A DNA stretch of 64,000 nt, taken from positions 1,984,001 through 2,048,000 of the forward strand of contig OZ251234.1 in the NCBI GenBank assembly GCA_965240325.2. Direction: 5' to 3'. Positions 21,471 through 32,087 of this stretch are shown one piece after another (position 1 is the first letter of the stretch; every line of letters starts with the position of its first letter). Under the pieces are notes generated by a model. It was not told where the DNA came from, made no database searches, and was given only the letters and a program-made list of their open reading frames with translations. The DNA comes from Rebecca billardiae RCC1528 (Eukaryota > Haptophyta). The translations under genes were made by a program, and so were the position numbers.

Positions 21471-22522
21471 ATCGTCGGCTGTTAGGCGCGGGCGGCCGGT
21501 GGCCCCGCTAGCGACGGCTAGCGACGCGAGTAGGCCGAGCAGTATAGCGGCAGCGAACTCGTCGGCGAAAGACGCCGGCGTCTATTTAAGATTAATACCC
21601 TGGATGGAATCCATTATCCAATGCGGGATGGAAGTAACGACGACGAAGTTTAATAACTACACATAAACACAGTGCCGCGTCACGCGCGGTGCCGTCACCG
21701 TTATTGAATATACGGTTATTGATTGCCGACGGCGACGCCGACGGTCGTCATCTGTAGCCTGCTGTACCGTTGTCAACTCCGCCTGTCATCCGTTGTATAG
21801 GACCATCAGGACGATATGATCCGGCGCGGTACAGTAGTACTAGTATAGCAGCGTTACTAAGCAGTTAGTAGTCGTAGTCGTCTATAACCTTATTGCTAGT
21901 CTGAGTAGTCAGCGGGCGCGAAAGCCGCGCCAATAAAAGAAATATTAAATAAGCAGCGCAGTAGACTGTTCGGTGTTCCGGTTCGGCGCCCACTAAGTTT
22001 GCGACGACGCCTTATATTAGCTTAGGTCGTTAGGAGTTAGGATGTTTACCGGGGCTGGGTTATTCACACGCGACGGCGACAGTATACCCGGTGTCGTGCA
22101 GACAGATAGTAGTACTACTATTCACTACTAATTTGGGCCGAACCTAGTCGCCCGCTCGGCGGCAAAGGTTCCGGAACCTTAGCGCGGGTAACTTTAGCCG
22201 AGCGGGCGAAAGCCGAAAGGTTCGGCCCAAGTTTACGACCGATTTACATTATTAACTTGACTAGCTTACATCAGTGTGTCATCAATTAATAAAAGCGACG
22301 ACACCTCAGTGCCTCAGCCAGTGGGAGTGAGTCCGCGCCGGTGTAGTGACGGATCCAGGCTGAGTCCTGAGAGGATCCTGGGACGGATGGGTGGAGGGGA
22401 TTTTCTTTTCTTTTCCTTTTCGCTTTTCTTTTATCCCGGAGTAAACTGTATCATCCGCCCGGAATAACGACGCACGCCAATGGCATCGGGAACGGAAGCA
22501 ACTTTGGAAGCAAGTCGGCGGG
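21471..22522. other. AT-richer intergenic region with nested palindrome
   Basis: There is no gene in this kilobase. It has many TAGTA/TACTA words, a CGAAAGCCGCGCCAATAAAAG block near 21918-21940, and the nested inverted repeat at 22133-22230 listed separately. A T-rich pyrimidine tract lies at 22402-22433. The composition is unlike the GC-rich coding regions. Confidence 0.5.
22133..22230. repeat. Nested palindrome, three paired layers
   Basis: The outer arms are TTGGGCCGAACCT (22133-22145) and AGGTTCGGCCCAA (22218-22230), exact reverse complements. The middle arms are CGCCCGCTCGGC (22149-22160) and GCCGAGCGGGCG (22197-22208), also exact. Inside lies a perfect 16 bp palindrome, AAGGTTCCGGAACCTT (22165-22180). 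The whole could extrude as a cruciform or fold as RNA. It has MITE-like terminal symmetry but no visible target-site duplication. Confidence 0.85.
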
Positions 22523-23812
22523 ATGCGCGAGCGCGCGGCGTGTGCGGCGGGTTTGGCCTTCATGGCGGTGCTCCGCAGTGCGCTTGTCCTACTGGTGATC
22601 GGCCGTGCACCGGCAGTGAGCACCACCAGCGCAGAGAACAGCACGGCTCACTGTGACCAGAGCATCGCGCAAGCAGCAGCCGCGCGCGGAAACAGCACTG
22701 CTCACTGTGCCCAGAGCTTTGCGCAGGCAGCAGTCGCGCGCGCGGAACTCCGCCGGCGCTTCAGCGCAACGCGCCCCGATGGCGTGGTTGTGCACACGCT
22801 TGACAGCTGTTCGAAGCAGGCGTTGCACGCGCGGCCATCCAACGAGACAGCGTTCTACGAGCCGTCAGCCCTCCATGCGTACGTGCGGGCCTGTGTACAT
22901 GCTCTTGTCGACCACATGCCCAGTTGGGTCCACGGCTGCCTCCTGCACTCCACGCTGCCCGCGAACGCGTACACGACACACGAGCCGTCGCCAATGCAAT
23001 TTGGCTGGGTGTTCAACAAGCTGAAATCAAACCAGCGGCACGAGGCGTACCCCAACGATTCGTACGGCCGCGGCCACTGGCTGGCGCGGAGGTGCGCCCG
23101 GAATGAGACCGGCCCCGCCGACTATGCCCGATCCCGGCTGGACGCGCTCCGCGTCATCAACACAAGCGCCGCGCTCCGCGCCGCCAGGAGCAGCGCCGCG
23201 CGCGAGCCGTTGAGCGAGCTTCGGAGCAGGGCGGACGAATACATGCGCATCTTCATCAAGCCCAAGCATGCGAACTGCCACCACAGGGACTGGGAAGCCA
23301 TGATGGGGCGGCAGCGCGCCTTTGTCGACGCGGCCGCGCACGAGTACCCGGACGCCCAGCTGCCGTTCGGCAGCATGTACAACGAGGTACACGTGCAATA
23401 CAAGCTTGCCGACATCGCTGCCGTGTTCTACTCGCGGCCATCAGGCTCGGCGGCGTCCAGCGCGGTGGTGGGCGCCGCGTGCACCGCCGCGCGCGCGCTC
23501 GCCGACGCGCGCGGCGAACGCATGCCACTGCCTGTGGTCGCACTGCGGCTCAGCAAGGAGGAGAGCACGTTCCCGAGTGCCGCGCTCCGTGGGATGAAGC
23601 AAAGAGCTGTGGTGGCGGAGCGTGTGGCACGGCCCACGTTGACGCGGAACGCCTCGGCATGGGGCCTTGCCATGAATACGATGAGCAGTTCTACTGCTTC
23701 TGGTGACGCTGGTGACGACGGTGCCAGTGCCGTCAGCAGATCCGCGGATGCGCTCGACATCTTCGACCTGCCACGGTGGTACGACGTCGATGCTGCCTGT
23801 GACTTGTGAGTG
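22523..23812 (+). CDS. Secreted or membrane-anchored protein of unknown function
   Basis: The ATG at 22523 gives 428 residues; the ATG at 22562 would start directly at the signal sequence. A hydrophobic segment (AVLRSALVLLVIG) forms a signal peptide or anchor. Residues ~38-75 hold a two-copy tandem repeat built on NSTAHCxQSxAQAA, each copy with an N-glycosylation sequon. Further sequons (NETAF, NDSYG, NETGP, NTSAA, NASAW) and paired Cys residues fit an extracytoplasmic protein. The conserved-looking core (~90-330) is mixed alpha/beta in character, but I cannot assign a family. The last ~50 residues are Ser/Ala/Asp-rich. It may be a haptophyte-specific glycan-related protein, given the two glycosyltransferases upstream, but that is only guilt by neighbourhood. 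Confidence 0.6.
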
Positions 23813-24524
23813 TGAGTGACGACTGAGACTCGGCCTCACACCCTTCGTGAGTCGGGCCCGCCGGTCCTGAGCCTTAGAGTTAGAACTACGCCTACGGCAC
23901 TGGGCCTGCGTGGAGTGCCCGGCTCGGACGAGTCGGACGGCCGTTCGTCCCCGGCTCCGGCTTCATCGGTCCGCACTCCCCCCCTGACACTTATTGGGCC
24001 CCCATACTAATAATAACTAGGCCCCAGTCCGGTCACTGGAGCGTTACATCTTGACACTGCGTCTGTCAGACTCTGCGAGACGAGTGCGAGTCTGCCGAAT
24101 CGGCGTGATCGCTGCCTCTGAAGCAGTGATCTAACTATGCATGACGATACAATACTCGTCAATAGCTCCGCCTAGACCACGGTCACCCAGGCAGGTCCCT
24201 TATTGGACTCGCATATTACGGCCAGATTTAGGTGCCGATGCGGATCATCAGCCCCGAGCCCGACCTCCAATTATTGACACTTCACACTCTATTATATAAC
24301 TAAATACCCAGTCCGGATGCGGGATGACCTTTTCGCATATGTATCATACACTGTTAATACAGCCTACAGGTGTCCGGCCACGCTCCCTAGTCCCTGACTG
24401 TGCTGAAATCTGAGTAATAAGGGACGGGAAATTATTACCGATCGTGAAAATATAGAGTCTGAACCTATTGGGAGAATGGGAGGTGGTCTGGATGCGATTC
24501 ATTAACATTATTTCTCGTTGAAGT
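23813..24524. other. Intergenic, no gene seen
   Basis: Moderate GC with AT-rich patches (24280-24310 and 24410-24450). No repeats, RNA genes or reading frames of note. Confidence 0.4.
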
Positions 24525-24700
24525 CATCAAACGGGGGTCGGAACTCACAGGAAGGGACTCTGCTGCATGGTCCGCTAGGCGGGCGCCGCCGCTACGGTGG
24601 TTGACTGAGTCGGCTCGGGGCCGCAAGACGTAACCGGTAACGGAGCTGGGGGGGGGGGGGGGGGAGAGGGTGGGACCGGAGCCTCAGCCGGAGCCCCCCG
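24525..24700. repeat. Third copy of dispersed repeat family with poly-G run
   Basis: The block shares GGGGGTCGGAA, AAGGGACTCTGCTGCATGGT, GGCTCGGGGCC and GTAACGGAGCTGGGG with 16497-16955. Here the G run after GAGCTG has expanded to about 17 G. It ends ~150 bp before the start codon of the FATP-type gene, so it may lie in its promoter or 5' UTR. Confidence 0.7.
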
Positions 24701-24847
24701 GAGACGCGGAGTCGCTGCCAGTCAGCGGCCAGTCGGAGCTGCAGTCGTTGATCACATCTTAGGTCACTTAGTAGGAGGCGCTGACTGACGCCAGCTTCCG
24801 GACTGAGACGCAGCGTCTTCGTCCAAGTCCAAGACCCCAACGGCACG

Positions 24848-26949
24848 ATGGCGCCGCCCGGCGGCACAACGACCCCATCATGGCTCGACGCGTCGAGCGT
24901 GGCCGTGGGCGCGACGGCGACGGTTGCGGCCGCCGTCGCGCTCAGGCGGCTGGACGAGGAGCTCCTCCTCTCCTCCGACCTGAGCTACCTGCTCAGGATC
25001 AAGCTGATCGTCACGAAGCTGCGCGAGGCTGAGCGCCGCTCGCTCACGCTTGCAGACACGTGGGAGGCGACGGCCGCGGAGCTCGGCGACAAGGAGGCGC
25101 TGGTTTCCGTCTCGGACTCGTCGTCGCGCACGTTCGCCGAGCTCGACGCCGAGGCCGACGCCTTTGCGCGCTGGCTCGCGAGCCGCGGCTTCGAGCCGCG
25201 CGACGTGGTTGGGCTGCTGCTCCCTTCGGCTCCGGCGTTTGTCGTCGCGTTGCTCGGCGCCGCCAAGCTCGGCTGCGCCGCGGCGCTGCTCGGGCCCGAG
25301 CTGCGCAAGGAGGGGCTGCTGCACGCGGCCCACGCGGCCGGCTGCAAGGCCATCGTGCACGCGCGCGACGGCGCCATCGCCCTCGCGGTCGCAGACGTCG
25401 CGTCCGAGCTCGTGAGCGCAGGCATCCGGCTGTACATGCTCAGCCCAACGGCGGACGCGCCCGGCGCGCAGCCGGGGGAGGGCGCGGCACGCGGGAGTCC
25501 TCCCGGTGGCGGCGAGCTCGCGCGGCGGCGGCGCGCCGCCGGGCTCGGCCCGTCCGACGTGTGCTGGCTGATCTTCACCTCCGGGACCACGGGTCTCCCA
25601 AAGGCGTGCGTGCTCAGGCACTACCGCGCGCTCGCGCTGTCGTGCATGCCCGCGGCCGCGTTCGGGCTGCGGCGCGCGGACAGGCTGTACGTGGCGCTGC
25701 CGCTGCACCACACGTCGGGCTGCGCGGCGGGCATCGGCTCGATGATCCAGCTCGGCTGCACCGTCCTGCTGCGCGCGCGCTTCTCCCCGAGCCACCTCTT
25801 CGCCGAGTGCGCGCGGCACCGCGCCACCGCGCTGCAGTATGTCGGCGAGCTGTGCCGGTTTGCGCTCGCGACGCCGCCGTCGGCCGCGGACCGCGCGCAC
25901 GCGGTGCGCCTCGCGTTCGGCAACGGGCTGCGCGCGGAGGTGTGGCGGCCGTTCCGCCAGCGCTTCGGCGTGCCCGAGATCGGCGAGTTCTACGGCTCCA
26001 CTGAGGTGCGGCGTGTGCACGCGCTCTCCCCGCGCGCCCTCGCAGCCGGGAGGCGCGCGCGGCGCGCGCGCGGCACGGCAACGGCTTGAGGGCTGAGTGC
26101 GCGTGGCATGCGCGGCGCGCACGCGCGCGCCGCGCCGCGCCGCAGGGCAACATTGGCTTCACGACGCACGACGTGAGCGGCGTCGGCCCGGGCGTCGGCG
26201 CGGTCGGGCGCGCGGGCTGGTTGCAGCGCGCCGCGCGTGGCTTTCTGATCGTCCGCACGAGCTCAGACGGGGAAGGCCTGCTGCGCGACGCCGCCACGGG
26301 CCGGTGCGTGCCGTGCGCGCGCGGCGAGGCCGGCGAGCTGCTCGGCCGGATCAGCGCGCGGCACGCCGAGCGCTTCGAGGGGTACACCGACGCGGAGGAC
26401 ACGCAGCGCAAGATCGCGCGAGGCGTGCGCGCGCCCGGAGACGCCTTCTTCCGCACGGGCGACCTCCTGCGGCACAGCCCGGACGGTTATTTGTACTTTG
26501 TCGACCGGCTGGGCGACACGTTCCGGTGGCGCGGCGAGAACGTGAGCACGGCGGAGGTGGGCGCGGTGCTCGAGGGCGTGGCGGGCGTGCTCGAGGCGAG
26601 CGTGTACGGCGTGCCGCTGCCGCACTCGGACGGGAAGGCGTGCATGGCCGCCGTGCTCACGCGCGACGGAGCCGCGCCCGACCTGCGCGCGCTCGCGGCC
26701 GCCGCGCGCGACCGCCTGCCGCCGCACGCTCGGCCGCTCTTCGTGCGCCACGTAGCCCACCTCACGCGCACGCACACGTTCAAGCAGCGCAAGATCGAGC
26801 TGGTCGAGGAGGGCTTCGACCCCGCGCGCGTCGCGGCGGCGCCCGACGGCACCGCCCGCCTGTGGTGCTGGGCGCGCGAGCGCGGCGCGTTTGAGCCGCT
26901 CGGCGAGAGCGTGCATCAGCGCATCCTCGCGGGCGAGATGCGGTTCTGA
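24848..26949 (+). CDS. Very-long-chain acyl-CoA synthetase / fatty acid transport protein (FATP, SLC27-like)
   Basis: The enzyme activates fatty acids to acyl-CoA via an acyl-AMP and couples this to uptake. Two exons, 24848-26005 and 26146-26949, flank a 140 bp intron (GTGCGG...GCAG, phase 0); the product is 653 aa, normal for the family. The AMP-binding P-loop reads IFTSGTTGLPKA. Downstream come the FYGSTE motif (just before the intron), the GNIGF motif opening exon 2, the FRTGDLL...DGYLYFVDRLGDTFRWRGENVST stretch with the adenylate-binding Asp/Arg, and the C-terminal FKQRK lysine region. An N-terminal hydrophobic segment (~residues 15-32) suits a membrane-associated protein. Acyl specificity cannot be read. 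It could feed the elongase encoded about 4 kb away. Confidence 0.92.
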
Positions 26950-27580
26950 GACTGAGTCGTTATCTTATTAATAAATAACGTAGTAGTCGTACTACAGTAG
27001 TATCGTCGTCATACTGCTGACGACAGTCGTCGACACCCGGAGGCGCGTGTAGTTATATCAGTTGACATTATGATGATTATTCATATATCGTCGTCATCAT
27101 CACATTATTGTCATTGTGGCCGCAGTCGTAGCACGCGCGGGTCGCGCGGCGCGCGCGTGCGCTCTTCGCGTACGCGCGCGCACGTGTGGCCGCCTTCCGG
27201 CAGCACGGTGTGGCCGGCGGCGGCTGCCACCCTGGCCTCCGGCGCAGCTCGGCAGTGCCGAGCTCGTGGCCGGGACCGGAACCCTCCGGGAGCGCCCGAT
27301 CTGCGTGCGCACTGGATCCACAGCCTGGACGAGTGTGCGAATGGCGGAATGTGTCACCTTGTGCTGCGGCGTCTCAAGACGCAGCGCCCACACGCTGCGG
27401 CGTCTGTGACAGCCGTCCTGCTGATGACTGCCGCCCGCCCCCAGCACCCCGCGGCGTGCTCTGCGCGCGGACGCTGGCTGAGCGGGCCTGTGCCTGGGGG
27501 CGGCGACGGGCCCGGACGCGGAGGCGCCACACGCGCGCCTCCGCGCCGGCGGCCTGCGCTGCCGCGGCCTCGCTCCGAGG
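26950..27580. other. Intergenic between convergent genes
   Basis: The first 170 bp are AT-richer with repeated GTAGTAGTCGTACTAC-like words that can pair locally. The rest is GC-rich and holds the 3' flank of the minus-strand gene. No gene is seen. Confidence 0.4.
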
Positions 27581-28872
27581 CTACGCATCCACGCGCAGCG
27601 CCGAGGGCAGCGGCGAGGGCAGCGGCGAGGGCAGCGGCGAGGGCAGCGGCGAGGGCAGCGGCGACGCCCCGTGCGAGGACGGCGTCCCGGCGTAGTGGAG
27701 CGCCGCGGCCGGCGACGTGTGCGGTCGCAGCTCGTGCACCGCGGTGGGTGAGCCCGCAGGCGAGCCGGCGCGCAGATACTCATATGGGCGCAGCTTGACT
27801 GTCAGGTTGGAGCCCAGCGCGCTCGCGCTCGCCTGGTGCGAGCGCGAGAGCTGGATGCGCAGGTCGATGTCTGGCACGACGCGTCCCATGCTCTCCTGCG
27901 CGCGCGCGCGGCACGCGGGCCGTCGGCGCCGGGGCTCTGGTCAGCGCAAGCGCACCAACCTGCACCCCACGCCCAGACAAACCGCGCACGCACCACACAC
28001 GCACACGCACACGCACAGCCAGCCCCTCTCGCGCCCCGTGCGCCGCGCGCGCCCGTCCTCCCCTCGCGCCCGCACACGCGCGCGCACAGCCAGCCCCGTC
28101 CGCGCACCTTGCGCCACGCCAGCCAGTCCTTCCTGTCCTTGGTCGCGTCAAACAGCGAGACCCTCGCCCCCGGGAACAGCTCGCGCGCGACGGTCGTGCC
28201 GAGCGGGTAGTTCTGCTTGAGGTGCGTCTCCTTGTCGAGCGACTCGTTCACGATCGGCACGATGTTCACGATCTGCATCCGGCCGCTCGCGTCCACCTGG
28301 AACTCCCAGTCCTTCCGGTACTCGTCCTCGTCAGGCTCTGGCAGCTCCTCGCCCGGCGCCGTCCAGTCGTACCCGACAAAGTCGACCTTGCGCGGCGGGA
28401 CGGCGTCCTTCTTCTTCTGCATGAGCATGGCCGCGACGTTGCGCTTCCGCTCGAGCGACGTCCGGTCGCCGCCGTGCACCGTGAGCGGGCGCGGCGTGAC
28501 CACTGGCTTGAGCATCGTCTCGCGGCCGCCAAAGCTGCGCTCCGCCATGTGCACGCGCGGCGGCGTCGTGAGGATGTTGCGCCGGTTAAGGATGGAGTGC
28601 TCGTCGTGGAGGCGCATGTTGCATCGGCCTGTCACCACGCGCTCGCGAGCGTGGCGGTAGCCCACGTGCCCGAGCAGCGCGGGCGACGAGTACGCGCGCG
28701 CCGCGAGCAAGCCATCCGGGCGCGACCAGGTCGCGGACGCGCCGCTTGTCGGGCCGGACTCCCACTTCCAGCTGCTGCCGGTCGCGCCGAAGCCGGTTCT
28801 GGTGGCGGGCTCGGAGGCCGAGAGCGTCATCGTCGGCACCGGCGAGATCGACGCGCGCGGCGCGCCCGTCAT
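27581..28872 (-). CDS. Unidentified basic protein with Pro-Leu-Pro-Ser repeats (359 aa)
   Basis: Two exons are proposed: 28872-28108 and 27895-27581, with a 212 bp intron (GTGCGCGG...GCGCAG, phase 0). The ATG at 28872 was chosen because the longer frame upstream starts with GTG and runs into the divergent neighbour. The middle of the protein is rich in Arg, Lys and His and contains conserved-looking stretches (HDEHSILNRRNILTTPPR, LMQKKKDAVPPRKVDFVGYD). The C-terminus carries about five P-L-P-S repeats encoded by a 12 bp tandem repeat at ~27605-27664. No enzymatic motif or membrane segment is seen. The composition recalls structural or axonemal proteins, but I do not recognise the family. The divergent 2OG-oxygenase start is 205 bp away. 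Confidence 0.6.
27605..27664. repeat. 12 bp coding microsatellite, five copies
   Basis: The unit GAGGGCAGCGGC (plus strand) repeats five times. On the minus strand it encodes Pro-Leu-Pro-Ser repeats near the C-terminus of the protein at 27581-28872. Length is a multiple of three, so copy-number change would not shift frame. Confidence 0.9.
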
Positions 28873-29077
28873 CGCCGAGCCGCGCCGTGGCGAAGCGCCT
28901 CGAGTTCCGGCAGCCCGAGTTGACGTGATTCGGGTTGCTTCCCGCTTTGCGGGTCCGTCAGGGGTCCCTTTTTCCGTAGCAAGCGTGTGCAAGTCTGGTA
29001 GGTCGTTACACGTTCTTAGGCCGGCCGCGCCGGCTTCGGCGACGACTTCAGACTGACGAAGAGTTCCGCCGGTGAAA

Positions 29078-30127
29078 ATGGCGGCCCGCGGCACCAAGCG
29101 GCCGCGGGACGCACCGTCGAACGCATGGCCCGGGCTGCAGCAGGCGCTGAGCGAGGTGGTCAAGGCGGCACGAGACTCGGGCGAGCAGCTCACCAAGACC
29201 ATCGCCGTCGTGCGCGCTCTGCGGCGCACGCCGTGCGCCAGCTTTGCCGTGAACACAACGCCGGAGCGGCGGATGATTGGCCAGCTCACGCGCGCGCTGG
29301 ACTACGAGTGGGCATCGGGCGCGAGCCGGCGTGGAGAGAAGTCAGACGAGCGCGCTGACATCGCCCCTTCCGACGTGCGCGGCCCTCCTGAGCGCGTTGC
29401 CCGCTCGCCGCCTCCGCAGCCCGCCGAGCTACGTGCTCGGCTGCGCGCGAGCGCGCATGCAGGCTGGCTCGAGGAGTTGACCAGCCGTGGCGCGGTGCGG
29501 CTGCCGGGCGTGCTCACCCCAGGCGAGTGCGCGCGCACGCTCGATGCGTTCGCCGCGGCCAACGCCGCGGGCACGCTGCCGCCCGTCACGCGGCTGCGCG
29601 AGTCCAAAGGCAACGGCAGCAACGGCTTCTACTGCTACTACGCCGACGAGACGGTCGCAAGCGTGCGGCAGGCGCTCTACGACGCGCTGGTCGACGCCCA
29701 CGCCAGCGCAGGCCCGTCGAACGGCGCCGCGCCTCACGCGCCGCGCCTCCCGCCGCTCGGCGCGGGCGGCGCGCGCGACGCGTCCATCCTCCTCGCGTAC
29801 GGCGCCGGGGGCGAGAACTTTGCGCACCGCGACCAGGCGGCCTTCCCGCTCCAGGCAGTCGTGCTGCTCTCGCGCCCCGGCCTCGACTTCGACGGCGGCG
29901 GCTGCCTGTACGTGGTGCGTGACGGGCCGCCGTTCGATCGGCACGTCGTGCCGTGGGGCACGGCCGCCGGCGACGCGGTGCTCTTCTGCTCGGGCGGCGG
30001 CACAAGGAGCGGCGCGGGCAGCCCCACTGCGGAGCGCGCGGCGCTGCTCCCCAACGTGCGGCACGGGATGACGCGCATTGGCACCGGCCAGCGCGTCGCG
30101 CTCGGCATCTGCTTCAACGGCCGTTGA
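29078..30127 (+). CDS. 2-oxoglutarate/Fe(II)-dependent oxygenase-like protein
   Basis: The intronless gene encodes 349 aa from the ATG at 29078. The first ~110 residues are charged and poorly conserved. The C-terminal half looks like the double-stranded beta-helix fold: NFAHRDQAAFPLQAVVLLS supplies an H-x-D iron pair. About 80 residues later, RHGMTRIGTGQRVALGICFN supplies the second His and the 2-oxoglutarate-binding Arg. Such enzymes hydroxylate proteins, nucleic acids, lipids or small molecules; the substrate cannot be told. KRPRD at the N-terminus could act as a nuclear signal. The H-x-D...H...R order is complete, so the protein is probably active. Confidence 0.72.
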   Translation: MAARGTKRPRDAPSNAWPGLQQALSEVVKAARDSGEQLTKTIAVVRALRRTPCASFAVNTTPERRMIGQLTRALDYEWASGASRRGEKSDERADIAPSDVRGPPERVARSPPPQPAELRARLRASAHAGWLEELTSRGAVRLPGVLTPGECARTLDAFAAANAAGTLPPVTRLRESKGNGSNGFYCYYADETVASVRQALYDALVDAHASAGPSNGAAPHAPRLPPLGAGGARDASILLAYGAGGENFAHRDQAAFPLQAVVLLSRPGLDFDGGGCLYVVRDGPPFDRHVVPWGTAAGDAVLFCSGGGTRSGAGSPTAERAALLPNVRHGMTRIGTGQRVALGICFNGR

Positions 30128-30964
30128 TGGTGGGGGTCTGGGGGTGGGTGGGTTCAGACGCGACGAGATGCGAGCAGCCGCCTGCATGCCACTTTTGATG
30201 TACATGCGATGATGACGATGGAAGCCTGATGGCGTCTACGCGGCCACGCCGCACCCGCCACGGCCACGCGGCGGGCACGCGGCCACGCCCACGGCCGCCG
30301 ACCACGGGCGTTCCGGTGACGACTGTTAATGCCAGGCACATAGCGCGCGATAGCGAATTGCCGTATTTAGTGCGGGCTAGCCTACTGCTACGACAATGGT
30401 ATCAGATGACTGAGACGGTACAGTATCATGTCATAATTTATCGGACTCGGTACCGCGCGCCGTGTAGGGACCGTACTCACAGTGAGTGATGATGGCCCGG
30501 GCGTGAACTGCCCGCACGTAGGCGCGTACTCGGCGTGAGTGGTCCGCGTTGGTGTCATCGCCAAGTCATGATCGAGCCACGAGCCACGCCGCATCCGGAC
30601 CGGCGGGTTGCGGGCGGCGCGGAGGACCGGAGCCGGAGGTGCTGCCACGCGGCCTCGTCGACGGGCCTCGTGGTCCTGAGTGGTGCGGACACAGAGTGCC
30701 AGCGTAGATATGTGCACGCATGTAGAAAGTACAGGCTGCGGGACGATCGGTTGGGGAAGACGAATGCGTAGTGCTCAATGATGGCGGGTCTGTGAGGAGG
30801 AGGAGGAGGATCTGAGTCACACGCATGCCGGGCCGCAGTGCCACGGGACGCGGCTGCAGGAAGCTGCGGTGCTGCTGCACGCTGCTGCACGAATCGCGGC
30901 GGCGGCGGCGAGCACGCACGCCCCCGAGCTGGACAGGGACTGGGGCCGCGCGCGCGCTCGGTGC
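30128..30964. other. Intergenic between convergent genes
   Basis: A CGGCCACGC-rich low-complexity patch lies at 30240-30305. The remainder is mixed composition with no coding support. It holds the 3' flanks of the oxygenase and elongase genes. Confidence 0.4.
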
Positions 30965-31810
30965 CTACTCGGTCTTCATGCGGTTGCTCGAGTCGACGCG
31001 CGACATCGGCTTGCTCTTGCTGAAGTTGTCGTGGTAGAAGAAGCGCATGAAGAGGAAGAGCACCATCAGCACGTACGCGTAATTGAACAGGTAGCTCCAC
31101 ACGAGCTGCGGCGAGGCGCGGAAGTAGCCGATCTCGATGTACGGGTAGACGAGGGCGAAGCCGAGAAGGAACTGGGTGATCTGCATCAGCGTGATCAGCG
31201 GCTTCATCGAGATCTTGATCCCTGCCGCCGTCGCCGCGTAGTAGGCGTACATGATCGTGTGGATGAAGCCGTTGAGCAGCACAAACACGTAGATGCCCTC
31301 GTTTTTGAAGGTGATGCCGAAGTACGTGTCCCACGCGGCGCCGAAGTGGTGGAAGCCCTGCAGGAAGGAGACCGGCTTCCCCTTGAGCACGAGCCATACC
31401 GTGTCCATGTACTCCACGTACTTGGAATAGTGGAACGCGAGCGTCGAGTACCAGAACAGCTTGTTCGAGAACACCGGTGATGGGCTGACGTCCTGGTAGA
31501 GCTGTACGACGCTGTCCCCTGTGAGGTCGCGGACGAACTGCAAGTGCCCGCGGTCGAGCCCGAGCGCGGCCATCTGGCAGACGAACGCCACCAGCGAGAA
31601 GACGCACATCGCGAAGTTGTAGACGATCATGCCGTTACGGTACGCACCCTTGCGCTTGTCGACCAGTGGTGAGTGCTTGAGGATGGGCTCGAGCAGCAGG
31701 TAGCCGAGGGAGAAGTAGAGCACCTCGCCGCCGAACACGGCCGACTTCAGCTCGGGCGAGAGCAGCCAGCCCAGCGTGATCGCCGGCGCGTCCACACCGT
31801 TCGTCGGCAT
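30965..31810 (-). CDS. Delta-9-type polyunsaturated fatty acid elongase (ELO family)
   Basis: The protein condenses malonyl-CoA with an acyl-CoA, the first step of C2 elongation, in the ER membrane. It is 281 aa with multiple hydrophobic spans and is intronless. The ELO hallmarks are present: FHYSKYVEYMDTVW, the histidine box region VSFLQGFHHFGAAWDTYF, a Tyr-rich span (HTIMYAYYAATA) and a basic C-terminus. The histidine box is QGFHH instead of the usual HxxHH. That Gln variant is characteristic of haptophyte C18-delta-9 elongases, which make C20 intermediates for EPA/DHA by the delta-8 route. The close overall resemblance to pavlovophyte delta-9 elongases is from memory and should be aligned. 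Divergent from the oxidoreductase gene at 32088. Confidence 0.93.
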   Translation of the reverse strand: MPTNGVDAPAITLGWLLSPELKSAVFGGEVLYFSLGYLLLEPILKHSPLVDKRKGAYRNGMIVYNFAMCVFSLVAFVCQMAALGLDRGHLQFVRDLTGDSVVQLYQDVSPSPVFSNKLFWYSTLAFHYSKYVEYMDTVWLVLKGKPVSFLQGFHHFGAAWDTYFGITFKNEGIYVFVLLNGFIHTIMYAYYAATAAGIKISMKPLITLMQITQFLLGFALVYPYIEIGYFRASPQLVWSYLFNYAYVLMVLFLFMRFFYHDNFSKSKPMSRVDSSNRMKTE

Positions 31811-32087
31811 CGCTCGAGTTGGCGCGCGTGGCGCAAATGAACGACGCCACTGAGGCGAGATGCGATGCGGCTTTACCCGGGTCCATTATCGATCCGGCTG
31901 CACACAGCCACACACAAGCGTGCGCTCCAGTCATTCGAGTGGCGTTGCGATCTCGAGATCGGAAGCTCCCCGGCCGGGGCCGGCCAAACGTCCACGGCCC
32001 CGTCCGGACGCGCACGTTCCGGACCAAATCTAAATCGCGCCACCGACCAGCAAGCGAGAGCTCTTGGACGCGAGGGCGATCGACGTG

